Positions 1-8,142 of a stretch of 64,000 nucleotides of DNA are shown here, piece by piece. The position numbers were made by a program, and so were the translations under genes. The DNA comes from Akkermansiaceae bacterium UBA2381 (GTDB taxonomy: Bacteria > Verrucomicrobiota > Verrucomicrobiia > Verrucomicrobiales > DEV007), in contig DDSV01000017.1 in the NCBI GenBank assembly GCA_002344215.1, positions 32,937-96,936 on the forward strand, given 5' to 3'. Below the pieces are notes generated by a model, which saw only the letters and a list, made by a program, of their open reading frames with translations, was not told the origin of the DNA and made no database searches. The first letter of the stretch is position 1, and the number at the start of each line of letters is the position of its first letter.

Positions 1-1
1 A

Positions 2-763
2 GACATCGCCATCCTCACCGGTGGTCGTGTCATCACCGAAGACCTCGGTATCAAACTCGAAAACGTGTCTCTTGAAGACCTCGGCACTGCCAAGTCGATC
101 AAGATCACCAAAGAGGACACCACCATTATCGAAGGTGAAGGAACCAGCGAGTCCATCAGCGGCCGTGTCTCCCAGATCCGCCGTCAGATCGAAGAAACCA
201 CTTCCGACTACGACCGTGAGAAGCTCCAGGAGCGTCTTGCCAAGCTCGCCGGCGGTGTTGCTGTCATCAATGTCGGTGCTGCCACCGAAACGGAGATGAA
301 AGAGAAAAAAGCCCGTGTCGAAGATGCGCTTCACGCGACTCGTGCCGCGGTGGAAGAAGGTATCGTCCCCGGCGGTGGTACTGCTCTTATCCGTGCGCAG
401 GCCGGTCTCAAGGATCTCGGTCTCACCGGTGACGAAGCTACCGGTGCTGACATCGTCAAGCGCGCCATCGAAGCTCCCCTTCGTCAGCTTGCCGCCAACG
501 CAGGTCGCGAAGGCGCCCTCATCGTTGAGAAGGTCAAGAACGAAAAAGGCAACGTTGGTTACAACGTCGCCACCGATACTTACGAAGACCTCGTGAAGTC
601 CGGTGTTGTTGATCCGACCAAAGTGACTCGCAGCGCTCTCCAGAACGCCGCGTCGATCTCCGGTCTTCTTCTGACCACCGAGTGTCTCATTGCAGACCTT
701 CCTGAGAAAGAAGCTGCCGGTGGTGACCACGGTCACGACCACGGCATGGGCGGCATGATGTAA
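2..763 (+). CDS. groL: 60 kDa chaperonin GroEL, C-terminal part (5' truncated by window edge)
   Basis: Frame 2 is open from the first bases, so the gene starts before the window; by comparison with E. coli GroEL roughly the first 280 residues are missing. The visible part covers the end of the apical domain, the intermediate domain and the equatorial domain, with typical segments such as AILTGGRVI, VPGGGTALIRA and GYNVATDTYEDL. GroEL folds proteins in the cytosol as a double ring with GroES, using ATP. The tail is GGDHGHDHGMGGMM: the usual Gly-Met tail is interrupted by several histidines, which is slightly unusual and could bind metal. A strong intrinsic terminator follows directly. Identity is near certain. 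Confidence 0.98.
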   Translation, partial: DIAILTGGRVITEDLGIKLENVSLEDLGTAKSIKITKEDTTIIEGEGTSESISGRVSQIRRQIEETTSDYDREKLQERLAKLAGGVAVINVGAATETEMKEKKARVEDALHATRAAVEEGIVPGGGTALIRAQAGLKDLGLTGDEATGADIVKRAIEAPLRQLAANAGREGALIVEKVKNEKGNVGYNVATDTYEDLVKSGVVDPTKVTRSALQNAASISGLLLTTECLIADLPEKEAAGGDHGHDHGMGGMM

Positions 764-798
764 TATCTGTCCCTGTTTCTTTCACGGAAACGAATTCA

Positions 799-838
799 AA
801 AACCGGGCGTGTCGAAAGGCGCGTCCGGTTTTTTTTGT
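799..838 (+). terminator. Rho-independent terminator after groEL
   Basis: An 11-bp stem (AACCGGGCGTG pairing with CGCGTCCGGTT, two G-U pairs) encloses a short loop and is followed by an uninterrupted run of eight T. It begins about 35 bases after the groEL stop and ends that transcript. Confidence 0.9.
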
Positions 839-1026
839 TTCGGGTTGGTTAGGTCGATGTGTCGAAATTCGGGCCCGCACAGAGCAGCGAGGCCACCAGG
901 CAATATTCCCGGACTTTGTCTTCGTGGCTCCGTGTCAGCCGGATCTCTCTGGCGTCATTAGGGTTGAATCTCAGTGTTGGGAGGGTTGAGTTTGAGCGGG
1001 GGAATTGCTAAACCGCTTTGAGTTCC

Positions 1027-2571
1027 ATGATCATGAAGATTCTGCTACCCCTCATTTCCCTCCTTGGTCTCTCGGCATTTGCCGGGGAAGTCACCAACAT
1101 CGGAAGTCGTCGAGAGCTTTTTGTCCAGGATGATCTCATCGATAGAGTAACGGGAGGAGCACGTCTGGAGCTGCATCATCCCGAAGCCCGCGAGGTCGTG
1201 CTGGAACACGATGCCCCGTGGGAGGGAACCGGAAGCGGCTATCACAGTGTCTTCCGGGATGGAGATCTCTACCGGATGTACTACAAGGCCTGGCATCTCG
1301 AGGTTGGCGGGGGCAAGGTGAATACCGGATCACACCCGCTCTTCTGTTGTTATGCGGAGAGCAGGGATGGTATTGTCTGGCGCAAGCCCGAACTCGGGAT
1401 CGTTGAGTTTCAGGGATCGAAGGCGAACAATATTGTGCTCGCTCCGGAGGCTTTCGAAAAGGTGAAATCCGATCCCGGTCATCCTGCTGTTTTCAGGGAT
1501 GAAAATCCCGAATGTCCGCCCGCGTCGCGATATAAGGCAATCATTCGCTCTGAGAAGCCGCATGGGCTGCTTCTTTTTCATTCCGCCGACGGACTCCACT
1601 GGTCACTCGCCCATCCGGAACCCGTTATCACCGAAGGTGCTTTTGATTCGCAGAATCTGGCCTTTTACGATCCTAACATCGACGCCTACCGCGCCTATTG
1701 GCGCATTTTCACGGGAGGGACAACCGACGGAGAAACCTGGAAGCCTTCCGGAGTCCGGGCGATTCGCACCGCGACTTCGAAAGATCTTAAAAACTGGGAG
1801 CCTTGGAAGGACCTGACCTATTCAGATTCTCCGGAAGAGGAACTCTACACCAACGGGGTTAATCCCTATCACCGTGCACCGCACCTGCTCATCGGCTTTC
1901 CAACCCGTTATCTGGATCGCGGCTGGTCAGACTCAATGAGGGCCCTGCCTGAACGCGAGCACCGGGAATCAAGATCGGGAGCAAGTCCGCGCTACGGGAC
2001 CGCCATCACCGAAGGGCTCTTCATGGCAAGTCGGGATGGAGTGAATTTCAAGCGCTGGGAGGAAGCCTTCCTTCGTCCCGGTATCGAGCGGGACGGAACC
2101 TGGCATTATGGTCATCAGTATGTCGCCTGGCATCCGGTCGAAACGAAAGGCACGCTGGATGGTGCGCCCAACGAGTTGTCCTTTTACGCCACCGAAAGCT
2201 ACTGGACGGGGAAAAGCAGCCAGTTGCGGCGTTACGCCCTGCGCCTTGATGGATTTGTTTCCGTTAGCGCTCCGATGAAGGGTGGGGAGGTGGTGACAAA
2301 GGCGGTCGTGTTTACAGGCGGACGTTTGGAACTCAATTTCTCAAGTTCGGCGGCAGGAGGGATTCGTGTTGAAATTCAGGATGATTCCGGAAAGGCAATT
2401 CCGGGTTTTGCTCTCGATGATTGTCCTCCCGTGTTCGGTGATTCGACCGGGCGCATCGTCACGTGGAAAGGAGGGACCGATCTTTCCTCCCTCCCGGGTA
2501 GACCGGTGCGGCTTCGCTTTGAGATCAAAGACGCGGACCTTTACGCTTATCGGTTCACTTCAGGCTCGTGA
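1027..2571 (+). CDS. Exported beta-propeller glycosidase-like protein
   Basis: The protein has about 514 residues and starts with a signal peptide (MKILLPLISLLGLSAFAGE). The frame can be extended to a TTG at 1018, but ATG at 1027 or 1033 puts the signal peptide at the N-terminus and is preferred. Repeating blade-like segments (YYKAWH, CCYAESRDGIVWRKPELG, SADGLHWS, FMASRDGVNFKRW) are the kind found in five-bladed propeller glycosidases (GH32/GH43/GH117-like) that are numerous in PVC bacteria. A beta-sandwich-like tail follows from about residue 415. It probably acts on polysaccharide in the periplasm or outside the cell, but I cannot name a substrate or catalytic residues. It converges with the next gene at 20 bp. 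Confidence 0.6.
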   Translation: MIMKILLPLISLLGLSAFAGEVTNIGSRRELFVQDDLIDRVTGGARLELHHPEAREVVLEHDAPWEGTGSGYHSVFRDGDLYRMYYKAWHLEVGGGKVNTGSHPLFCCYAESRDGIVWRKPELGIVEFQGSKANNIVLAPEAFEKVKSDPGHPAVFRDENPECPPASRYKAIIRSEKPHGLLLFHSADGLHWSLAHPEPVITEGAFDSQNLAFYDPNIDAYRAYWRIFTGGTTDGETWKPSGVRAIRTATSKDLKNWEPWKDLTYSDSPEEELYTNGVNPYHRAPHLLIGFPTRYLDRGWSDSMRALPEREHRESRSGASPRYGTAITEGLFMASRDGVNFKRWEEAFLRPGIERDGTWHYGHQYVAWHPVETKGTLDGAPNELSFYATESYWTGKSSQLRRYALRLDGFVSVSAPMKGGEVVTKAVVFTGGRLELNFSSSAAGGIRVEIQDDSGKAIPGFALDDCPPVFGDSTGRIVTWKGGTDLSSLPGRPVRLRFEIKDADLYAYRFTSGS

Positions 2572-2591
2572 GCTCATGGCCTGGAAAGGAA

Positions 2592-3317
2592 TCATTTCGT
2601 TCTCCAGATTTTCACGTCGTCGACGACCGCATTTCTTGGAACAGAGAGGCGGAGAAGGCGTTTGGTGGGGTGGGCGATGCCGGGAGATTGGAAGCGACCG
2701 ACTTCGGTTCCGTTGATCGTCACGGTGATCTCGTCGCCTTCGACCTGCACAAGAAGGTCGTGCCACTTGCCGATCTCGAGGGGGTGGGGGAATGATTTGT
2801 CCTTGCCCTTGAGCGCCGCCTGCTGCTCGTCGCTAAGCGGTTGCTTCGCTTCTCGTGCCTGGCGGATATCGAGACGCATGTTTCCGGTTTTGAGATCCTG
2901 ACACTGCACCTTTTTGGGATCGACCTTGGCGGCGAATAGGTGACCCGCATGAACTTCCTTGAATTCGAGGTCGGCGAAATTGAGTCCGAGGCTGTCCTTA
3001 GCGTCCTCCAGCTTGAAACGCAGACCAACGGCGCCGTCGGTAAAGACTGCGGGCTGAGTTACGGAAACGGCGTGATCGGCCTGTTCATGGAGATAGATAT
3101 ACATCGCGCCATCACGAAGATCGACCTGCTTGTTCCCCTTTGCCCGGCTCTTGCTGTTCGTACCCCAGCCTTTTCCCGGTTCATCTTTCGTCTCCTGTGA
3201 TTCAGTGCGCTCGAAATCGTCCTCGAAAATGAGTTCGCCAGGGTCGGCGGCGGAGAGGGAGGAGACCAATGCAATGACGGCAATGCCCAGGGGAAGAAGC
3301 ACAGGGGGAGTTTTCAT
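2592..3317 (-). CDS. Exported LamG/DUF1080-like jelly-roll protein
   Basis: The 241-residue protein begins with a signal peptide (MKTPPVLLPLGIAVIALVSSLSAAD). After FEDDFER it shows the alternating strand pattern of a concanavalin-like (LamG/DUF1080-related) sandwich, ending with an IGKWHDLLVQVEGDEITV segment typical of this fold, where a thin strand carries the ligand-facing edge. No catalytic motif is recognised. Likely a periplasmic carbohydrate-binding or -processing protein. It is a single gene, convergent with the propeller protein at 1027-2571. The fold is a fair inference; the function is unknown. Confidence 0.6.
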   Translation of the reverse strand: MKTPPVLLPLGIAVIALVSSLSAADPGELIFEDDFERTESQETKDEPGKGWGTNSKSRAKGNKQVDLRDGAMYIYLHEQADHAVSVTQPAVFTDGAVGLRFKLEDAKDSLGLNFADLEFKEVHAGHLFAAKVDPKKVQCQDLKTGNMRLDIRQAREAKQPLSDEQQAALKGKDKSFPHPLEIGKWHDLLVQVEGDEITVTINGTEVGRFQSPGIAHPTKRLLRLSVPRNAVVDDVKIWRTK

Positions 3318-3550
3318 TCACAAGGAATAGGATGGATCGGGGCAGTTGGGAAGTCTCATTTCCTATTCCATTCCACCGTGGTTGCGTCACGGGGAATAGG
3401 TGGGGTTTCACCCTATCTCCGCCCGGAGCATTCGGGGCTAGCATCGTGGAAGTGAAAACTGTCTGGACCAGCCCGGACGGAGCGCCTCCCCAAACGGGGA
3501 CGCGATGCTCCAACAATCTAACGGGCTATCCAGGCGGTTGATCCCATACG

Positions 3551-3778
3551 ATGAATACCAGTCTACTAATCAGCATTTTAATTCTCGGCGCGATGATGAT
3601 CTTCTCGGGATGCACCACATCAGACCATCGGGGCAATTCATCCTCGCGCGGATTCTCCTCTGCCGTCGGTGCGAGGAGTTCCATCTCCTCGAAGCCATTC
3701 TCCGTTCGAGGCCACCGAAACCAGTCACCCCAGATTCAAAATGTGGCGGTGCCTGCGGGCATGATGCGCCGGAGGTAG
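3551..3778 (+). CDS. Small putative lipoprotein
   Basis: 75 residues, with a hydrophobic N-terminus ending in the lipobox-like IFSGC (Cys20), then a Ser/Arg-rich, low-complexity tail ending in MMRRR. It would be lipidated at the Cys and anchored in the envelope. It lies alone and ends 26 bp before the end of the convergent DUF1080 gene. The ribosome binding site is weak, so translation is uncertain; the lipobox is the main support. Confidence 0.5.
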   Translation: MNTSLLISILILGAMMIFSGCTTSDHRGNSSSRGFSSAVGARSSISSKPFSVRGHRNQSPQIQNVAVPAGMMRRR

Positions 3779-3804
3779 TCGACGTTCGGCCTGCCGGGGA
3801 AAAT

Positions 3805-4515
3805 TCAACGGGTGATCTTCAATTCGATCTTCCGGAAGGCGACCTGGCATCCTTTTCCGTGATCTTGAAGGGCGATCAATCCTTCTCTGCGGGACATACC
3901 CGTATCGTCGTCGATCAACTCGGCAAAGACCACCCCGTTGATTTTTTGAACGAGTTCGGGGCCCCTGGCAACGATCTCGAGGTCGTTCCATTCGCCCTCG
4001 TTATAGACTGACTGCACTTTTGCGGTATCGGCGAATTGCGCGATCGTTTTTTTGCCCGACGCATCGATCACCGCTTTTTGTCCCGCGGTTGTCATGAGGT
4101 GACGGATTTCCTTTTTTGGATGCGTTTTATCCAACAGGGAATGGTGCCACATACCCATCTTGTTCCGTTCGGCGATCTCGACCTGATAACCGAAAATCTG
4201 CCACTCGCCCAGATCATCGCTTCGCACCTGAACTCCGGAATTTCCCTCCTGCCATCGAAACTGCATCCTCAGGGTGAAGTCTCCCGGTTCGCCGCCCCGC
4301 CAGACGAGCCAGTTCTTTCCTTTCGACATGCCAGTGCAGCGGATCTCGCCGTCTTTCACTTCCCATGCTCCGGCCTGGCCATCCCATCCGGTGAGGTCTT
4401 TTCCGTTAAAGAGACTCTTCCACGATCCTTCCTCCCCGGGGAGTTCCGTAAAGATGAATCCAGTCGAGACAATTCCAATGAGGAGATATTTCATCATATC
4501 AATCGATCGGCTCAT
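3805..4515 (-). CDS. DUF1080 (3-keto-disaccharide hydrolase-like) exported protein
   Basis: 236 residues. A signal peptide (MMKYLLIGIVSTGFIFTELPGEE) is followed by the hallmark opening WKSLFNGKDLTGWDG and later SGVQVRSD and GLIALQDHGKG, which define the DUF1080 / 3-keto-glycoside hydrolase family of PVC bacteria and Bacteroidetes. Members bind or hydrolyse modified disaccharides in the periplasm. The start overlaps the stop of the upstream haem-dehydrogenase gene in an ATGA (4512-4515), so the two are translationally coupled and probably act together on oxidised sugars. Confidence 0.85.
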   Translation of the reverse strand: MSRSIDMMKYLLIGIVSTGFIFTELPGEEGSWKSLFNGKDLTGWDGQAGAWEVKDGEIRCTGMSKGKNWLVWRGGEPGDFTLRMQFRWQEGNSGVQVRSDDLGEWQIFGYQVEIAERNKMGMWHHSLLDKTHPKKEIRHLMTTAGQKAVIDASGKKTIAQFADTAKVQSVYNEGEWNDLEIVARGPELVQKINGVVFAELIDDDTGMSRREGLIALQDHGKGCQVAFRKIELKITR

Positions 4516-7500
4516 TCGCCGCCGGGCAAAGTCACCTGACCCGGGTGCATGAGGTAGGCAATGAGATCCCGGGTTTGCTCCGGGGTGAAGGTGGTGAGGA
4601 GACCCTCGGGCATCATGGAGAGAGGCATTTCCTCCTGCTTTGTGATCTCGCCTCGCTCCACGACCATTTCACCTGCCATGGTCCGGACTGTGAGAGTGCG
4701 GTCGCTGCGGGCTCCGATAAATCCACTGAGGACACGCCCGTCTTTCAGGGTGATGAGATTGAGCCGGAAGTCGGCGGCCACCTGGGCTCCGGGGTCAACG
4801 AGATTCTCGAGCAGATAGAAGAGACTGTCCCGGCCCGCTCCGGTAAGATCGGGACCGAGGGCATTGCCGTGACCATGAAGGCGGTGGCAGGCGGAGCAGA
4901 TTGCATTAAAAACGACCCGACCCGCGCCCTTGTCTGCCTGCGCGAGGACTTCCGGAGTTAGGTCTTTGGTGAGTTTTTCAATCAGCGCCACCTTGTCGGC
5001 AGGACTTTCTCTCATTTCCCCCCATACCTTGGCGATTTCCTTTCGCAGAGCCTCATCTTCAAGACCGCGCATCTGCCGGACATGGAACGCGGAAATGACA
5101 TCTTTCGGAATCTCTCCGGATTCCACACCCTTGAGCAGCGCCGAGGCAAAGACAGGGCGCGAGGTCAGGACCTCCAGCAGCTGTCCTCGTTCAGTGTGGT
5201 GAAAACGGCGGTAGGATTTCACGAGCAGATCAGCCACCGCAGGATCGTCGAATTGAGCAAGACCCACTGCGGCGATGGAGTTGAGATAGCGCTCGTTGAT
5301 CAACTGTTCGCAGATCTTTCTCAAGTCAGGAGGACGGTTGTCGATGAGTGTTCGCAGGGCGGCCTTGCGCTGCTCCATCTCGAGATCTTTGGCGAATGCG
5401 ATTTGTTTCACTTCGTCGAGGGCGCGCCCGTCTCCAAAAAGGGCGCTGAGATCGCGCACCGGTGCGGAGAGAGGGGAGTCGTTGCTGATAGTGGCGACAA
5501 GTTTGTCCCAGGCGGCGGGCTTTTCGGCCTTTCTCCAACCGGCCAGAGCGGCCGCCATTCCGGTGAGAATGTCGGATTGAAACTCGGGCGAGGCGGCGCT
5601 TGTCAGTTCAAGCAGTTCATTAACGGGTGCCGGATTTGTTTCGAGGTCTTCGGAGAGGCGTCGGGCGATGCAAAGTCGGGTCATCGGTAGTTCACAGATT
5701 CCCGCGAGTCGGGCGAGTTCTCCGGAATGCTTCTCCGCGACTGGAATGAGACCGTACCAGATCATCAAGGGCAAGTTATGGTCCTGAGCGTCTTCCTTGT
5801 GTTTGACGAGTCCCTCAGCCACTTCCAGGCGATGATCCACGGGAAGCCGTTGCAGGAGCGAGGCGAGTGTCAGTCTGACGAGAGACGAGTCGTCTTCCCT
5901 TGCCATTCGCGCGAGATCCGGCAGGAGAGACTCAGGTGAAGGAACCGCAACGGAGCTTTTGATCTCCCCGAAATTCGAGGGACGCTCGCTCATGAGTGTA
6001 TCGATCGGCCAGGTGTCGGCGAGCAGTCGCAGAGCCCACACCCGGAGATTTTCGTTGTTGTGATTCAAGAGGGACTTGAGAAATGCAGCGTCCGTTTCAC
6101 CGATGGAATGGAGGGTCCAAAGGGCGCGCAATTTGATGACAGGATCCCCGGTCGTTTCAAAAAGGGAACGCAGTTCTTCAGCCGCCCCACCGGCGTCGAC
6201 TCTGGAGGCAAGTTCGATTCTTGCCTGGCGTGGAAACCATTCGTTGGCATGAGTATGGAGGGCGACCAGTTCTTCGGGTGAAAGTTTTGCGAGATCGACC
6301 TTCACCGGTGCGGGACGACCATGGGTGATTTTGTAGATGCGTCCGCTGTTGCGATGAACGCCGTCGCGCTCGTGGCATTCGCCGGTGTCGCTCCAGTCGA
6401 TCACAAAAACTCCTCCGTCGGGTCCATAACGAAGATCAAGTCCGAGAAACCAGTCGTCGGCGGTCTTGAAAAAATCGGGCCGATGCCGGGCGATATACCC
6501 GGATCCGTGCCGTTCGACCTGCTCCTGATTGGCGCGCCGCCCGTGTTGGTTCAAGGTGAAAAACTGTCCGCGATAGATTTCGGGCCAGTTGTCGCCGAGA
6601 TAGAACATGGCACCGATGTGGACATGCCCGCCTCCGAGCGAGTCGGAGAGATTTTTGTCTTTCCGTTTTGCGGTGTCCTGCCAACCGAGAGCCGTGTCAA
6701 AATGCCAGTGATCGGCATGCAGATCGATGAGGGAATAGGCCCGCGGATTAGGATCGAGGGTATGGGCCCTCATAAAATGCGCACCGGGAGTGACATGCCA
6801 GAAGTGACCGTTGACGGTGTTCACATAAAAGAGTTCCCCGTGCTCGTTCCAATCATGTCCCCACGGGTTGGTATTGCCCGAGGTGATCGCTTCGAATATC
6901 CGGCGCTTCGGATGGTAACGCCACATCCCGCCGCGAACCGGAATCAACTCATCAACCGGTGTGCCCGGAACACCCACATCCGCGGCCCCGGTTGCTCCGC
7001 ATCGGCCGTAAAGCCAACCGTCGGGTCCGAAGCGGAGGCCGTTGACGAGATTGTGATAGCTCTCCGGAGGGACGCGAAACCCTTCGATATGGGCAACCGG
7101 AGGCCCGTCCGGGACGTCGTTGCCATCAACATCGGGAATAAAAAGCAGCCGGGGTGCCGCCGTCACCCAAAGCCCTCCGTGCCCGATCTCAAGACTAGTG
7201 ACCTGCTGCAATTCGTCGGTGAAAACTTTACGGGTATCGAAGTTTCCGTCTCCATCCGTGTCTTCGAAAATGAGGATTCGGTCGCGCAGGCTCAGGTCGA
7301 AGGCCCGCTCCGCGTAGGTGTAACATTCCGCCACCCAGAGCCGACCTCGTCCGTCCCAGGCCATCGCGATAGGGTTTCGCACCTCCGGTTCGGAGGCGGA
7401 TAGGGTGACTTCGAAACCCTCCGGGAGCACCATTTTCTCAACGGCGGCTTCTGGAGTGAGGAACTTTTCCAGTTTTGTTTCCGTGTCCGTGACTTCAGGA

Positions 7501-7583
7501 AAATCAGCGGATAAGAGAGGGTTGGCCACGGAGAGCGCGAGCAGAGTAAGGCGAACGGCGTGGCAATGAATGGGCACGAACAT
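4512..7583 (-). CDS. PVC-type membrane-bound dehydrogenase with C-terminal cytochrome c domain
   Basis: 1023 residues with a signal peptide. Residues about 45-430 form a sugar-dehydrogenase/NHL-like beta-propeller (FEVTLSASEPEVRNPIAMAW, WVAECYTYAER, GPDGWLYGRCGATG, DWSDTGECHERDG). Residues about 430-850 are HEAT-like helical repeats. The C-terminus is a PVC haem-binding domain with one c-type site, CSACH (residues 896-900), then GPDLTGAGRD and an ILxDGRVLSG-like edge. This matches the PVC membrane-bound dehydrogenase architecture (TIGR02604/TIGR02603 type). It probably oxidises a sugar or polyol in the periplasm and passes electrons to its own haem. The partner DUF1080 gene overlaps its stop. 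The substrate is unknown. Confidence 0.88.
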   Translation of the reverse strand: MFVPIHCHAVRLTLLALSVANPLLSADFPEVTDTETKLEKFLTPEAAVEKMVLPEGFEVTLSASEPEVRNPIAMAWDGRGRLWVAECYTYAERAFDLSLRDRILIFEDTDGDGNFDTRKVFTDELQQVTSLEIGHGGLWVTAAPRLLFIPDVDGNDVPDGPPVAHIEGFRVPPESYHNLVNGLRFGPDGWLYGRCGATGAADVGVPGTPVDELIPVRGGMWRYHPKRRIFEAITSGNTNPWGHDWNEHGELFYVNTVNGHFWHVTPGAHFMRAHTLDPNPRAYSLIDLHADHWHFDTALGWQDTAKRKDKNLSDSLGGGHVHIGAMFYLGDNWPEIYRGQFFTLNQHGRRANQEQVERHGSGYIARHRPDFFKTADDWFLGLDLRYGPDGGVFVIDWSDTGECHERDGVHRNSGRIYKITHGRPAPVKVDLAKLSPEELVALHTHANEWFPRQARIELASRVDAGGAAEELRSLFETTGDPVIKLRALWTLHSIGETDAAFLKSLLNHNNENLRVWALRLLADTWPIDTLMSERPSNFGEIKSSVAVPSPESLLPDLARMAREDDSSLVRLTLASLLQRLPVDHRLEVAEGLVKHKEDAQDHNLPLMIWYGLIPVAEKHSGELARLAGICELPMTRLCIARRLSEDLETNPAPVNELLELTSAASPEFQSDILTGMAAALAGWRKAEKPAAWDKLVATISNDSPLSAPVRDLSALFGDGRALDEVKQIAFAKDLEMEQRKAALRTLIDNRPPDLRKICEQLINERYLNSIAAVGLAQFDDPAVADLLVKSYRRFHHTERGQLLEVLTSRPVFASALLKGVESGEIPKDVISAFHVRQMRGLEDEALRKEIAKVWGEMRESPADKVALIEKLTKDLTPEVLAQADKGAGRVVFNAICSACHRLHGHGNALGPDLTGAGRDSLFYLLENLVDPGAQVAADFRLNLITLKDGRVLSGFIGARSDRTLTVRTMAGEMVVERGEITKQEEMPLSMMPEGLLTTFTPEQTRDLIAYLMHPGQVTLPGGE

Positions 7584-7877
7584 GGTTATTCAGAGTATTC
7601 GCAGGTGAATCGGACAGGTGATCCTCATCTCTCCTTGCTCCCGTGCCAACTGTTTCCTGGCTGCCTGATGACGTGAAATCCAGGGTCCGGCATGCTTCGA
7701 ATCAGGTAGCAAAAACCGCTACATAGAAAGTTGAGTGCCCCTGTTGAGTGTTTGTGACAGTTTCTGTTTTGATGATCAACCGGGTGAGCTTCGGGGAGGC
7801 ATTCAATTCAGTCGGAACCGCACATGCCGCATTTTAATCAGAAAACTCGAAACATGCGATCGGAGGGCGGCGCCCCG

Positions 7878-8039
7878 ATGGGGGTTTTCAGCCGGGTGAT
7901 GATCGTCATGTTAATCACTCTGATTGCCGCTGTTCTGATCGCGGTCAGTGCCTTTCGTAGCAATGGTGAGCCGTTGGAAAATACGGCGGCAACCCCTTCT
8001 GGCAGTGCCAAGAAGGAAATCAATCCGTTTCGTCCGTGA
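7878..8039 (+). CDS. Small single-pass membrane protein
   Basis: About 53 residues from the ATG at 7878, which has GGAGG 11 bp upstream; the frame can be extended to ATGs at 7824 or 7854. One transmembrane segment (VMIVMLITLIAAVLIAVSAF) is followed by a short polar tail ending in NPFRP. No family is recognised. It sits alone between two minus-strand genes, in a stretch that would otherwise be 560 bp of non-coding DNA. Without conservation data it remains hypothetical. Confidence 0.45.
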   Translation: MGVFSRVMIVMLITLIAAVLIAVSAFRSNGEPLENTAATPSGSAKKEINPFRP

Positions 8040-8142
8040 CGCATACTCTTTGAATTAAGAGTGCCTCACACGGTGCTTTTTCCATTGGAAACTATGCAAT
8101 GGATCGTGCGGGATGGCGATTCCGGGGTCCTTCGCAGCCTTA

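Noticed and set aside
6321..7403. 360-residue open frame on the plus strand
   Set aside because: Lies fully antisense to the haem-dehydrogenase gene; no signal or motif.
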